Origin: Fragum whitleyi
Taxonomy: Eukaryota > Mollusca > Bivalvia > Cardiida > Cardiidae
Reading direction: 5' to 3'
DNA length: 64,000 nucleotides
NCBI GenBank assembly: GCA_948146395.1
Contig: OX411543.1
Coordinates: 61,803,676 to 61,867,675 of the forward strand
A program made the translations under genes and the position numbers. The notes under the pieces are model-generated. The model saw nothing but the letters and a program-made list of their open reading frames with translations. It made no database searches and had not been told where the DNA came from. Below, one piece after another: positions 36,085 through 46,865 of the stretch (within the stretch, counting starts at the first letter, position 1; each line of letters begins with the position of its first letter).

Positions 36085-37010
36085 GTGAATAAACGAGTGA
36101 TTTTGTAAAATTTCAAAGATTTTGTAAATTCACTGATTCTGTCTGCTATTTCACAAAATGACTGAAACTTTCAATTAATATCTAAGATAATAGAACATTT
36201 TTTTAAAAAAAATAATACAGTACGATTTATTAGTAAAATAGGGTGTTTTTTTAACTTATCCATTCAGGTTTTCTCTTTTTTTGTTTGATATTCATTTTCT
36301 TTTCCAAACATTGAAATTGTTTGTAGTACATGTATTTGCTATCATTTTTGTTGTTCAAAGTCAAGTTAATGATGTGCATCCAGTGTCAGAAAATAAGCAG
36401 AGAACAAAAACCACTGTAGCTGTAAAGCCCACATGTATTCTAACTTAGGACGACATTCTGCGTATTCATTAGTGTGATTATGTTTTTAGTTTCATACCTC
36501 CATGAAATCAATAGATATTCTCTTCAACCCTTGATTAAGAATATATATTAGTAATCTGAATATGGGAACCAATCTATCTTATAATTGCCACTTTACAATA
36601 AAATTTGTTGTTTGATTTTAGTTTTTATACGTTTATTCAATGTCAATAAATAGATACTATTAAATGTGATATGTGTTGTAAATTTCATCTTTCAGGTTTG
36701 AAAAAAAAATCATTAATAAATTGATATCCAATGCAAATTTATGAATAAAAAGTGTTTCACATACTTACTGATTTCTTCAGATAATTTATGAAATAACTTA
36801 ACGATTCAGTTATTTTCAAAAATCACTGAAGTATGCAGTTTTCTTGCAGTATTACCATATTTTATCACAAGTATTCCATTATTTCATATATTGTCTGACA
36901 ATTTCAGTCATTTCATGAAATAACTGATCGAATCAGCGATTATATAAATTCCCTGAAATTTTCAGTTATTTTACACAATCACTGACTTTACATATTCACT
37001 GAAACAGATA
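36085..37010. mobile_element. Probable ~925-bp foldback (CAGTGAATA / TATTCACTGA)
   Basis: ACAGTGAATAAACGAGTGATTTTGTAAAAT at the left is answered by TTTTACACAATCACTGACTTTACATATTCACTGA at the right. Inner TTTCACAAAATGACTGAAA and TTTCAGTCATTTCATGAAATAAC also pair. The interior is AT-rich with no coding frame. Confidence 0.5.
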
Positions 37011-37179
37011 TACAGAAAGTGGTTAAATGTGCAGAGGAGCAACGTCATTATTTTTCAGGTCGCTAGAATTCAGGCTTGAAAAGACAAGTTTTTGTTTCGG
37101 AAAGTTACTTCCAACCTCTGACACCATTTTAACTTTACTCACTGCTTTATGTGTAGAGCCAGATACGTAGAAACTACAT

Positions 37180-37650
37180 GCGTCCAGTCAAAAATTTAAG
37201 TTGCTTATAGATTAGTAACTAAATATAGAATTCTGCCATGCAATATCTCATTCGGTATCGTCTTCTTAAGACGATTCCGATGAGATATTGCAAAACTATA
37301 TCTAACTATGAATGAAAACACCATATACAACTTGTGATTTTGATTTACAAGTATTTTTTCGTAAAATGTTAAAGTAAAACGGGCCCCAGGAGCCCGTTTC
37401 ACTAAACTTTTTACGACATTATTAATCGTAAGTCAAAGTAAAACTCAAATCATACCTGGTGTTTTCATTCATAGTTAGATTCTGCCTTGCAATATCTCAT
37501 TGGAATCGTCTTTAAGAGACGATACTAATGATATGATGTGACAGAATTCCATATATAGGTACCTCTGTAGAAGCAACTTCAATTTTGGACTTATGCAAAA
37601 AAACGATCGTGAGATGTTTAGTAAAACGGGCCCCAGATTCGAGAGGGATG
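37180..37650. mobile_element. Foldback/dispersed repeat with GGGCCC and GCAATATCTCAT blocks
   Basis: TAAAACGGGCCCCAGGAGCCCGTTTCACTAAAC (37375-37408) is a stem in the middle. The block TTCTGCC-TGCAATATCTCATT-G-ATCGTCTT occurs twice in direct sense (37230, 37483), the first followed by its own inverted copy (37270-37293). A second AAAACGGGCCCCAG lies at 37622. Confidence 0.5.
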
Positions 37651-38034
37651 GCTTGCAATATCTTCAACGTTACAATTCAAATCGACGTCAACATAGCAAA
37701 TCTTTTATGGTTTTGAAGTTACTCCTTTTTAATTCAGTGAAAAGACGCATGAACTCCACCTTCTTCGTTTAATTTTGAATATTTATAGATATGTTTGTCT
37801 TGGTTTATGTATGAATATTTTTAAAAGAATATTTACTGCAATCAAACCATTTTTCATCTGGTTTCATATGTGTTCGGGAAATCGTTTCAGTCATTTAATT
37901 GCGTCTATCGATAACTGAACATTTTCATTCCAAATCGAAAAAGAAATTAAGTTTGTCTTAGACAAAAACATATCGTCGATGACAATTGGCAGTAAAATCA
38001 AAGTTCCGGAAAAATTATAACGTATGACGTGCGG

Positions 38035-39130
38035 ACAAAACTATTGTGAAATTGACATGATGAATGATTTTAGAATGAATTTGGACTGAAAAAGAGTGGA
38101 AAAATTGGGTTTCGAATAAGTTTAAAAGGAGGAAATTTCATCTTGCTAAGTTTGTCCATGCTGAACGAAATCAGCAAATTCTTTATTACCTTCTCTTTAT
38201 TATAGCTAGTAAATTAATGAAATTGACATTGATCTCAATCAAAAACAATCTTAATCGCTCACTCAGCGCTTCATTCATTCATTCATTCATTCATTCATTC
38301 ATTCATTCATTCATTCATTCATTCATTCATTCATTCATTCATTCATTCATTCATTCATTCATTCATTCATTCATTCATTCACTTATTCATTCATTCATTC
38401 ATTCATTCAAAACACCCCACCTAACATTCAAAAATGCTTAATAAATACATGTACTAATAAGATAAGTTCAACAATTACATACAAAATAAAAAAAAGCCAG
38501 AAAAAACGAAGTCTGATAGGTTCTGGAAGAAACAGGAAGCCATTTATAGAACTTGTATGGGTATTTTATTAAAGAGAGGTAATATATATCGCATCATTTT
38601 AATTCAAAACATGTTCTGCGCACTCATTTAATTAAAATTCATTCCCAAATCATTCATCAGTTAACAACATAGTGAAATTGACACAGCGATTGATTTTGAA
38701 ATGAAATTGAATGAGTGTGTAGAGCGAGTTTTGAGTGAATTTAATTTACCTATCAGACGCTTACAATTTCAAAAATGTCAGAGAATTCACTATCTTTTTT
38801 CTAGCATTATTTATATTGAATGACGTTGCTTATTCTATCTTTTTCAATGGGGTTTGGGTTTGAATTGTTCGAGTGAGTGTTTGCAATGAATGAATGGAAC
38901 GCTGAGCAAGCGATTTGGAATGGTTTTGATCGAGATGAATGTGAATGTCACGGTGTTGTTTACTGTAGTAAATGAAATCATTTAATCGATTTGAATGATT
39001 TTCTATAGCGTTTGAACGATTTCGATGCATATTTGAACGTTTTCGGAACGATTTTGAGTAATTGGAGTGAGTGTTTTGAATGCGAATGCTCTGAATGTAG
39101 CACTGAGCGAGCAATTCATGGCTTTAATCT
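38035..39130. mobile_element. Cluster of three to four Tc1/mariner-type MITE copies
   Basis: Pieces: 38035-38202 (minus-sense right half), 38203-38660 (plus-sense copy carrying the ATTC expansion), 38660-38967 (minus-sense copy from GTTAACAACATAGTGAAATTGAC to GTCACGGTGTTGTTTACTGTA) and 38968-39130 (further minus-sense remnant). Adjacent ends share the terminal motif, as in insertions at or next to existing termini. Confidence 0.6.
38271..38409. repeat. (ATTC)n microsatellite inside a MITE
   Basis: About 35 ATTC tetramers with one interruption (CACTTATTC near 38381). It arises exactly at the family's CGCTCCATTCATTC site. Its translation gives a HSFI repeat, which is not a gene. Confidence 0.9.
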
Positions 39131-39700
39131 AGGCGAGTATCATTCGGAACATCACTCGGCAAATCTAACGAACAACCTCGGATATACATTGACTGACTAC
39201 TCTAAATGGAAAAAACCTTTGAAAAGATACAATGGCATTAGTCCTACATGTGCTGAATGAAAATATTCGACGTCGCCATCGCTTTTCGTGTAAATCTATG
39301 TCGTCATATCTTCGTTACCACATTTATATTACTCAATCTTTTCATTACGGGATCCCTAGGAGATTCTACGGAATAGACTTCGGTAATGATGAGTGCAAAA
39401 ACATGACAGCGCGCCGTTTCGCACGTGGGCTAACTTGACCTTAAGAACATCAAGATGTCTGAGTTAAACTGCATTATTCATCAAATTATTATATACACAC
39501 ATTATCTCCATAAAAGATCGGCAAACATAAAATGAAAATTGTTTTTCTTCAAGAGAATCAACCGAAGTACTACGAAAAGGAGAATTACCCCAAAATGACC
39601 CAAATTTACAACACTAACGTCCGAGTTACTTTCCAGTTTATGGAAATGTTCTAGCGATGTTCCGATTGATCCGAAGTATGTTGCATGTTAGGCAAATTGC
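39131..39700. repeat. ATTCGGAAC-family repeat, third large copy
   Basis: CATTCGGAACATCACTCGGC, CCTCGGATATACATTGACTGACTA, GATTCTACGGAATAGAC, CGTTTCGCACGTGGGC and AACATCAAGATG follow the same order as 8684-8830 plus 18480-18605. It ends near GTTCCACACGAGG. Short frames inside are not supported. Confidence 0.5.
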
Positions 39701-40164
39701 CGAGAGATGTTCCACACGAGGCGAGTGTATTCACGAGTTTCTATGCTACTCTTGATCAAATTTTAGCGATGTGGTATTACCTATTTTTAATCTTATTCAA
39801 ACCTCGCTGGTTACACTCATTTAATTTCCGACATTCGTTATCATTCCAAATCACCCCAAAACCACCAAGGTGAATGAATTTGGAACGATTTTAGAAAGAT
39901 GTTGAATGAGTGCATGGAGCAAGTTTTTAATGAAGTTTAAGGGAGGTAATTTCGTCAATTGTATACTTACATATCGAATATTCAAAACAGGTGTGTTTTT
40001 GCGGAAAAAAATTGCTTTGTTAGCGCAAGTGGAGCTTTGAAACTAAGTGACCTCTAACCATGACATGGCATAGAAAATATACACAATCGAAATGTTTACA
40101 ATTTTGCACGATAAATGGGGTAATTTTAAAGCTAGTCCATATATTTAGCTCCAGTGGGCTAAGT
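39701..40164. other. Repeat scraps, no gene seen
   Basis: Near 39870-39960 there is a minus-sense MITE scrap (GTGAATGAATTTGGAACGATTTTAG...GGGAGGTAATTTCG). No gene is supported. Confidence 0.35.
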
Positions 40165-42060
40165 TTAGCGTTGCTAATTTCGTGGCGGGTCGTCCGTCGT
40201 TTGTCCGTGCGTTTGTGTGTAAACTTTTCATTTAAACATCTTCTCTGAAATTACTGAACAGATTTTAACCAAATTTCACGAGAATGGTCCTTGGGACATT
40301 TTTCTCAGATACCTTTAAGAAATTTTGATCGGGTTGATATCTTGGGCACTACAGGCCGTCGAGTCACCAAAAAAGTGCTCCCTCCTCCTATTGTGAATAA
40401 AAAAAAATCCTATGAAACTACCCCAATGTTGAAATATAAAAGATCTTCTTCTCTGAAACTACTGGTCAAAATTCAACCAAACCTTACAGAATTGATCCTC
40501 ATGACATGCTCTTTCAGATTCATTCGTCCAATTTGAGTCGGGATGATAATTTTGGCACTACGGGCTGATATATCACCAAAATGGGGCCCTTATGTTGAAA
40601 TATAAAAAAATCTTCTTCTCTGAAACTACTTGTCAGAATTTAACCAATCTTTACTGAAAAGATCCTCCTGACATGCTCTTTCAGATGCCTTCGTTAAATT
40701 CGATTCGGGTTGATACTTAGGGCGTTACGGGCTGACGTGTCACCAAAAAAGGGGCCCGCAATGGTGAAATATATAAAAATCTTCTTCTCTGAAACTAGTG
40801 CTCAGAATTCAACCAAAATTTAGAGAAATCATACTCAGGACATGCTGTGTAAGATTCCTTCGTTTAATTACGAGTTCTTTCCTAGATCTATTGTACAGAA
40901 TTTAACCTAACTTCACCAGAACGAAAAAGCTCTTTCAGATTTCTTCGTTACATTCTGAATGAGTTAATTTTTAAAAATCATGGGTGCCAAGGGCTGCCGC
41001 ATCAGTAAAAATGGTCCCATATAGTGAAAATTTAAATACATCTTCTTCAATGAAACAACCAATCAGAATCAACCTTATTTCTCAGGAATTATTCTTGGGA
41101 CATGCTCTTTCAGATTTCTTCGTTAGATTCTGAATGGGTAGATATCATGGGGGCTATAGGGTACCACGTCATAAAAATAGACCTTCTAGGTCTTTTGATA
41201 ATCTTTTTGCGGAATTCAACCAAGCTTCACTGAAATGATCCTAAAATAATGTTTATGCTCTTTCAAAATTCTGTATTAAATTCATGTTGGGCAATGAACT
41301 TGGGTAATTCAGACTTTCACGTCAGCAAAAAAAGGCCAAAGAGGAGAAATAAAAAAGAGCTAACTGTCTAAAACTAGACATATAATATGAATAACTTTGT
41401 GCTGGACTTTAGTACATGTAAGTCAATAATAAAGGTTGGTAGATGATTGTCTTTGATTCTGGCATCATGATGGACCCTTACCCCTGATCGTTATCTTTGT
41501 AATGTGGAACCCTTGACTTAGATCTTGCCCGTTGACCTACTTTCTTTAATTTTGAATTATTAGGGTAATGACTGTGTTACGTCAATAATAATGGTTGGTA
41601 GATAATAGTCTTTGATTCTGGCGTCATGAAGAACTCTGACCGTAGCCCTTGACCTACTTTCTTATATATCGAATTATTAGGTTTAGGAGTGTATTAAGTC
41701 AATAATCATAGTTGGTAGATGATTGTTTGTTATTCCGGCATCCTATTGAACCATTGATCCCAATCTACAACATTGACCTACTTTCTAAAATATTGAATTA
41801 CAATTTCAAGAACTTTACTTTGCCACCAATAAGGATTTGGGGATTATTATCTTTGATTCTTGCATCCTGTAGAACCCCTGACGCTGACATTTGACTTACT
41901 TTCTTAGATTTAGAATAATAGGGTCGAGGTCTGTATTAAATCATTTATGTATGATTTACATTTTCACAGACATTGACCTACTTTCTAAAATCATCATTTA
42001 CTTAAATCTTTCTTAAAGTAAATCAATGTTTCTTGTGGTTTCTTTTGGGCAATTCTAGTG
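40165..42060 (+). mobile_element. Tandem-array element with two successive unit types
   Basis: It opens with CTCCAGTGGGCTAAG...CGTGGCGGGTCGTCCGTCG. From 40240 to ~41390 about six units of ~165-170 bp carry CTTCTTCTCTGAAACTACT, GACATGCTCTTTCAGATTC and GGGCTG-C-T-TCACCAAAA. From ~41400 to 42000, units of ~120-130 bp carry TTGGTAGATGATTGTCTTTGATTCTGGCATC and TTGACCTACTTTCTTAAATTT. Copy 56155-57060 has the same two-part order, which defines the element. Confidence 0.6.
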
Positions 42061-42072
42061 AAGGGATAATTG

Positions 42073-42095
42073 CCCCCCCCCCCCCCCCCCCCCCC
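42073..42095. repeat. 23-nt poly-C run
   Basis: An uninterrupted C homopolymer at the end of the preceding array, before GGGCCTTAATTATTTC. Confidence 0.95.
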
Positions 42096-42194
42096 GGGCC
42101 TTAATTATTTCTTGTTGACTGGGTAAAATGCCTACAAGAAAAGAATTGACAATTTTTAATGAGGCGTTTTTTCTTGGCGTCAGTATAAATTTCT

Positions 42195-42776
42195 TAATGA
42201 TTTGGTCGATTTGATAGAATTGTTGATCATAATGAACTATTTTGAATCGCTTTTGAACGCATTTGGACATGTTTTAACGTTTTGAACGTTTTTGAATTGT
42301 TTGAAATAATTGGAGCGATAAGAGAGTGATTTAGAATGATTTTGATCGAGATAAATGTCAATTTCACGATGTTTCTTACCTTTTTCCACAGCTGGGTGAA
42401 CTTTGGCTAGGTTTCAAATTTTAGATCATCGAGAAATTTAAAATATTAGATAGTATAGAATGATTTTTTGAAATTGAATTTGAGTGTGGAGTGATTTTTG
42501 AGTGAAATTCGGAGGAGGTGATCCAATTTCGCTTATTTTGTTCAGCAATATCTACTACCCCTTTAATGAAATATGCATAAAAGTTCTAAATCAGACTCAA
42601 AATTCAAGAATTCTAGCGGTTTATGTTTTGAATGTAGTTGTTGATCTGATCTTTTTGGGTGATTTCGGAGCGTTTTTCAATTGTATGAGTGAGTGTTTGG
42701 AATGAATGGTTGAGTAAGTGATTTGAATGGTTTTGATGGGAATAATTTTCAATTTCACGATGTTAATTACTGTTAG
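42195..42776 (-). mobile_element. Two Tc1/mariner-type MITE copies abutting exon A
   Basis: 42195-42380 is a minus-sense half ending AATTTCACGATGTTTCTTAC. 42440-42776 is a second minus-sense copy, with GGAGGTGATCCAATTTCGC near 42513, ending TTTCACGATGTTAATTACTGTT. The latter stops 31 bp before the first base of exon A. Confidence 0.6.
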
Positions 42777-42807
42777 AGGTTTTATTAACACGACTGTCTA
42801 TTTTCAG

Positions 42808-42981
42808 ATGCAACTAGGACGTTTTTCGCCATACTAGTATTTGTACTGGTATCCGTCGTCGAAACTACGGAGGTCAAGCTGGAAACCATTACCACAAACG
42901 AGAGAAATGTGTTGGTCGAGTGGTGCCCATCGGTTGATATCTGCGACCAGAATGCAACATCGGCTATTCTCAAGCTCAATG
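42808..42981 (+). CDS. Exon A: signal-peptide-like stretch and start of somatomedin-B-like domain
   Basis: The exon follows an acceptor (CTATTTTCAG) and ends before GTGAGC at 42982. Only the frame from 42810 is open. It encodes a strongly hydrophobic run (FFAILVFVLVSVV) that looks like a secretory signal peptide, then a Thr/Glu-rich stretch and two cysteines (42924, 42942) spaced CPSVDIC. Two leading bases (AT) complete a codon begun in an upstream exon, which must hold the start codon; that exon was not found. It ends in phase 1 and joins exactly in frame to exon B, where the rest of a cysteine pattern typical of somatomedin-B modules follows. The product is thus probably secreted or a receptor ectodomain. 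MITEs lie 31 bp upstream and 52 bp downstream. The overlapping 42841-43158 and minus-strand frames are shadows. Confidence 0.65.
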
Positions 42982-43033
42982 GTGAGCTCAGGAGAAAAGG
43001 CTATATTTCATGTTGCTCAGGTAGGGTTGTTGT

Positions 43034-43385
43034 TACAGGTAAAAAATCGTGATATTGACACTCATTCCGATCAACGCTCCATTCATTTATTCCAAACACT
43101 CACTCAAATCGATAAAAAACGCTCCAAAATCGTGAGAAAACATTTCGAAATCGTTTAACGCGACCAACGTTTATTTCAAAAAGATCATATTATTGTATGA
43201 TTTTATTGGCTGGTGTGGCTTTCAAAGTGTCTTGTTGGTTCACAAAGACACACAAACAACAAAAGTATGTCTATTTTATTAAAGAGAGGTAATACGTTTC
43301 GCTAATTTTGTTTATCCTGTGCAAAATTAGCGATAATTGATTACCTCCCTTTAATTTCACTCAAAACTCATTCAAAAGTGCACGT
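43034..43385 (+). mobile_element. Tc1/mariner-type MITE in intron after exon A
   Basis: TTACAGGTAAAAAATCGTGATATTGACACTC at the left, CAACGCTCCATTCATTTATTCC, and a central hairpin GAGAGGTAATACGTTTCGCTAATTTTG...GCAAAATTAGCGATAATTGATTACCTCCC (43285-43350). The right terminus is missing after AAAACTCATTCAAA. Confidence 0.65.
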
Positions 43386-43929
43386 GCAAAGCGGGGTAAA
43401 ATTCGTAAACAGTTTGCATCGATTAATCATCCTGCAGGCAGGGCTGGGGGAGGTAATCATTCATCTCATATAGGCCTATATTATAAATTGGACAACTTCT
43501 TTAACGTCACAATCCATTAAATCTGAGGTAGATGGCGGTTGGATCTCCCCTTGCTTATTGTTCTGAGTGGTCCAGACGGCATCTGCCTAAGAATAAAAAC
43601 GCTATAAAGACTCATGTCTGCAACATATGTCACGTTAGAAATGTAAACTGCTCCTTTAAACCATGTTCTATTTAGTAATTAATATAAATTCCCCAACTCC
43701 ACCACTTGTCTTTTCTTTTCGGACAAGGAGGCAAAAAGAGGATATAGTCCGCATTCTTAATTTTAACTCCTTTACCAGTCAAATGACTTTAATATTTGCT
43801 TCGGAAATCATTGCAAAATCGGCTTGTCTCAAACACAAGCTGCGGATGCTGATTTCCGTTGCCCGAGCAACCGTTTCATCAATTCCCATAAGCTTTCTGA
43901 ATAGCATCCACTGAACAAATAATAATAAT
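43386..43929. other. Intronic DNA, no further exon seen
   Basis: An 83-codon plus frame (43663-43914) contains KEDIVRILNFNSF and two cysteines but lacks splice sites matching the host frame. It may be a LINE remnant, as a LINE-like tail follows at 44191. Confidence 0.3.
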
Positions 43930-44215
43930 AATAATGATAATTGAATTAAAAAAAAAATGAAAGTGTTAGCTAGCGATCTGATTCTCGTGACTGTAGTTTC
44001 AGCATTCGATCAATTTCTAACACTGCTTCGATGACTAAAATAGACTCGTTAACAATCTATCCCTCGAAACATGAACATATTTTCTATATCTTAAGTTTTT
44101 GATAACCGGATGAGTTAAATTTCCTATTACATATGTTCCAATTTATTTGTCCTTATTGTACATATATGTACTTGGATGTAAATAAAAGATTTGTTCTGTT
44201 CTGTTCTGTTCTGGC
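43930..44215 (+). repeat. LINE-like 3' end with (GTTCT)n tail
   Basis: GTACTTGGATGTAAATAAAAG is followed by TTGTTCTGTTCTGTTCTGTT at 44191-44213. A simple 5-nt tail after an A-rich 3' UTR is usual for CR1-like LINEs (family knowledge). No reverse transcriptase motif was found upstream, so this is a strongly truncated copy. Confidence 0.35.
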
Positions 44216-44329
44216 AGGACGTGGCTTACCAGTTACTATTATAATTATTTGATCGGCTAATATATGATTAACTCAAGTTTTGCGGACCAAAAGGACGCTT
44301 TAAAAGCACCATCAGGCAATAAAACAATG

Positions 44330-45336
44330 GATTTTTTTTTATCGATTTGAATGGTATGCTGGTTGTTTTGAACGAAATCGAAGTGTTTTGAACGATTTTG
44401 GAGCATTTTTGTGAATGGATTGAGTAACTGTTTAGAATGATTAATTTGGGCGATTATTGAGTGATTTAGAATGGTTTTGATTGAAATGATTGTCAATTTT
44501 ATGATGTAACCATAACTGTATACTACAGTTAGTAGATCGTGAAAATGACATTCATCTCAATATAAAACATTCTAAATCGCTCACTCAGCGCTCCTTTCAT
44601 TCATTCATTCCAAACACTCACCCGACCAATTTAAAAATCACAAATAAAAGACAAGAATAACAACGACATTCAAAATATAAATAGCTAGAAGAAAATCGCG
44701 ATTCCATTGAAAAAATTGAAATTGTAAGCGTCTGATTGCTTTTGAAGAAAAATTAAGCTATGACTAGAACGTGTATGAATGTTTTATTAAAGGGGGGTAA
44801 TAATTATCTCTAATTTTATTCGCCCTAAACAAAAATTGAGATATTGTAATACATCTCTTTAATTTCACTTAAAACTCACTCATCTCACTCCATCAATTTC
44901 AATCCAATATACAGTTAACAACATCGTGAAATCGACAACGTGAATGATTCTGGAATTATTTATGAATAAAATTGAATGAATATGTAGAGCGAACTTAATG
45001 GGAGGTAATCCATTATCGCTAATTTTGTTCATGAACAAAATTAGCGATATGCATTACCTCCCTTTAATAAAATATGCATAAAAATTCTATAAATAGCTAC
45101 CTGTTTCTTCAAAAACCAACCATACACTAAAAATTTCATTTATGTCAGTTAAATAGCGATTTGATTCTTTCTTAATATTATGGAAGGTATGTTGTTAATC
45201 TAATATCTTTTAGTAATTTTGAACGTTTTTTATGGTCGGAATGAGTGATTACAATAAATGAATGAAGCGCTGATTGAGCGATTTGGAATGGTGTTGATCG
45301 AGATGAATGTCAATTTCACGATGTTTTTAACTGTAA
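44330..45336. mobile_element. Run of three Tc1/mariner-type MITE copies in the intron
   Basis: 44330-44520: minus-sense half. 44524-44911: plus-sense copy from TACAGTTAGTAGATCGTG. 44910-45336: minus-sense copy from ACAGTTAACAACATCGTGAAA to TCACGATGTTTTTAACTGTA, with the best central hairpin of the window at about 44999-45063 (GGGAGGTAATCCATTATCGC...GCGATATGCATTACCTCCC). The last terminus lies 89 bp before exon B. Confidence 0.7.
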
Positions 45337-45425
45337 TTCCAAAATCTTTCACCACGTAAATATCACATTGTTGTTTTAAAACTGTACAACACGATTATTA
45401 GGAATAGTTGATTTCTTTCCTTTAG

Positions 45426-46267
45426 GCTGCTCATGTCACCCAGATTGCAAAGAGCGCTTGAACTGTTGCCATCCAAAGGCTGATGAAGACAAACGAACTC
45501 GTCCTAAATATGCCTGCCTGAACACCCGCATTTCAAACTCATCCGACGTACAGCCTAATGACAACCCGTCTTACGTCACGGTCATAGCACCGCCTCCTGA
45601 TGGATGTAAAGATAACAAACCCCTGCGAGTTTCGAAAGATATTTTTGTAAACCCAACATGCGATGAGGTGGCTATGACACCATGGAGTTCATACTACCCA
45701 GTTTACTCGAAAACGGCTGATGAAATCTTTAAGAATATACTGTGTGCTCGGTGCCACGGGTTTAAGGACGCAGAAGTATTTTCATCAAAACTAATTTGCA
45801 AGAAATTTGATAGAGAGCTTGACCAGATGACACCACTGACGCAGCATGCTCGAACAGTTGTCACCGGAATGTTAGCGGACACTTGCCATGTTGACTTTAA
45901 ACACGAAAACTCGTATGAAATCAGCAACAAGCTTTGTTTTCCGGAAGTCGTTGACACATGCGCTGAAGATGACTTTACCTCACGTGATGACCCATCGAAG
46001 ATCAATATGACACATTCGCAGATAAAAGAACTTTGTGAAAACGGAATAAAATCCCCAATTGCAGATGGGCAAATTAAATACAAAAATGTTTTCTGCTATT
46101 TATGCAGACACCACGAGCCTTTAGCTTGTAGAACGGTGATTGGGGAAAGGCAGGGTCTTCATTCGTTCACATACGTATTGAATCCAGCTTCGATGCTAAG
46201 CCATGCTCAGATCCATGGTAAGATGAAGCCACTAAAAACAGTTTGTCTCAAAAACGATTTGGTCTCG
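45426..46267 (+). CDS. Exon B: somatomedin-B-like module plus cysteine-rich ectodomain, adhesion-GPCR-like
   Basis: The exon follows a TTTCCTTTAG acceptor and ends before a consensus GTGAGT at 46268, in phase 0. Its first two bases complete the glycine codon split with exon A. The joined pattern C-x5-C-x(13)-C-x-C-x3-C-x5-CC-x15-C has eight cysteines (exon B: 45428, 45434, 45446, 45464, 45467, 45515), as in somatomedin-B modules. About 230 more residues follow with paired cysteines, including CARCHGF and CYLCRHHEP, and possible N-glycosylation sites. This layout is familiar from N-terminal regions of lophotrochozoan secretin/adhesion-like receptors (family knowledge); the receptor assignment is inference, because no seven-helix exon was found downstream. 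Codon use is richer in GC than the surroundings. The minus-strand frame 45703-46083 is a shadow. Confidence 0.75.
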
Positions 46268-46279
46268 GTGAGTAGAAAG

Positions 46280-46450
46280 ATAAAGAGGATATTGAATGAG
46301 TGAACAGGGAATATTGAATTTATTAAACGAATCAACTATAATCAGATAAAAACGAGGCTGTGCAGAGTTTTATTCTGTTTATAGATGACGAGTTTTATAA
46401 ATTCTGTATTTTATGTCAATTTTATTTCTGTATTTTTTGTCAAAATTAAA
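46280..46450 (+). repeat. Dispersed repeat starting beside the exon B donor, copy 2
   Basis: GAGGATATTGAATGAGTGAACA, ATTAAACGAATCAACTATAATCAG, ACGAGGCTGTGCAGAG and GACGAGTTTTATAAATTCTG match 19020-19150. The match begins about 12 bp after the splice junction. Confidence 0.55.
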
Positions 46451-46458
46451 ATGTATAT

Positions 46459-46729
46459 GTTACCCGTCACGCGAAAAGAGACCATCTCGGAACTCCTAGA
46501 ATTAAATATTTGGAAAGTTGGAAAGAAGATTTAATCCAGCATAGGTCCACAAGAATTGAATTATGAAAATATTTATAAACCAAGGTAGAATAATCATTCT
46601 AGATTCAGAAAATTTGTAATTTGTTAAAAGTTTCTAGCCTGGTTAGTTTGTGCAGATCGCTTAGCCTGACAAGAGGTGACACTTGACGCACTTCCCCGAT
46701 GCTCCCTTTTCGCGCGTGACAGGTAACAT
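46459..46729. mobile_element. MITE with GTTACCCGTCACGCG termini, copy 2
   Basis: GTTACCCGTCACGCGAAAAG at the left and CCCTTTTCGCGCGTGACAGGTAAC at the right. Inner AGTTTCTAGCCTGGTTAGTTTGTGCAGATCG is the inverted relative of 25020-25075. Confidence 0.65.
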
Positions 46730-46753
46730 ATATATAAGCCCCGTCATGTCAAT

Positions 46754-46820
46754 ATGACTAATTGGTATACTCCGTAAAACAAAATAATATTTTGTTTTAC
46801 GGAGTATATCAGTTAGTCAT
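46754..46820. repeat. 67-nt near-perfect hairpin
   Basis: ATGACTAATTGGTATACTCCG and CGGAGTATATCAGTTAGTCAT form the outer arms; AAAACAAAATA and TATTTTGTTTT form the inner. The loop is almost nil. It may be a very short foldback element. Confidence 0.7.
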
Positions 46821-46865
46821 TGAAAATAATTATGTCAGTTGACATCATCGTGGAGGTCAATTACA

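Noticed and set aside
38217..38441. Frame encoding a HSFI repeat
   Set aside because: Direct translation of the ATTC microsatellite.
45703..46083. 126-codon minus-strand frame
   Set aside because: Antisense shadow of exon B, whose splice sites and cysteine pattern support the plus strand.
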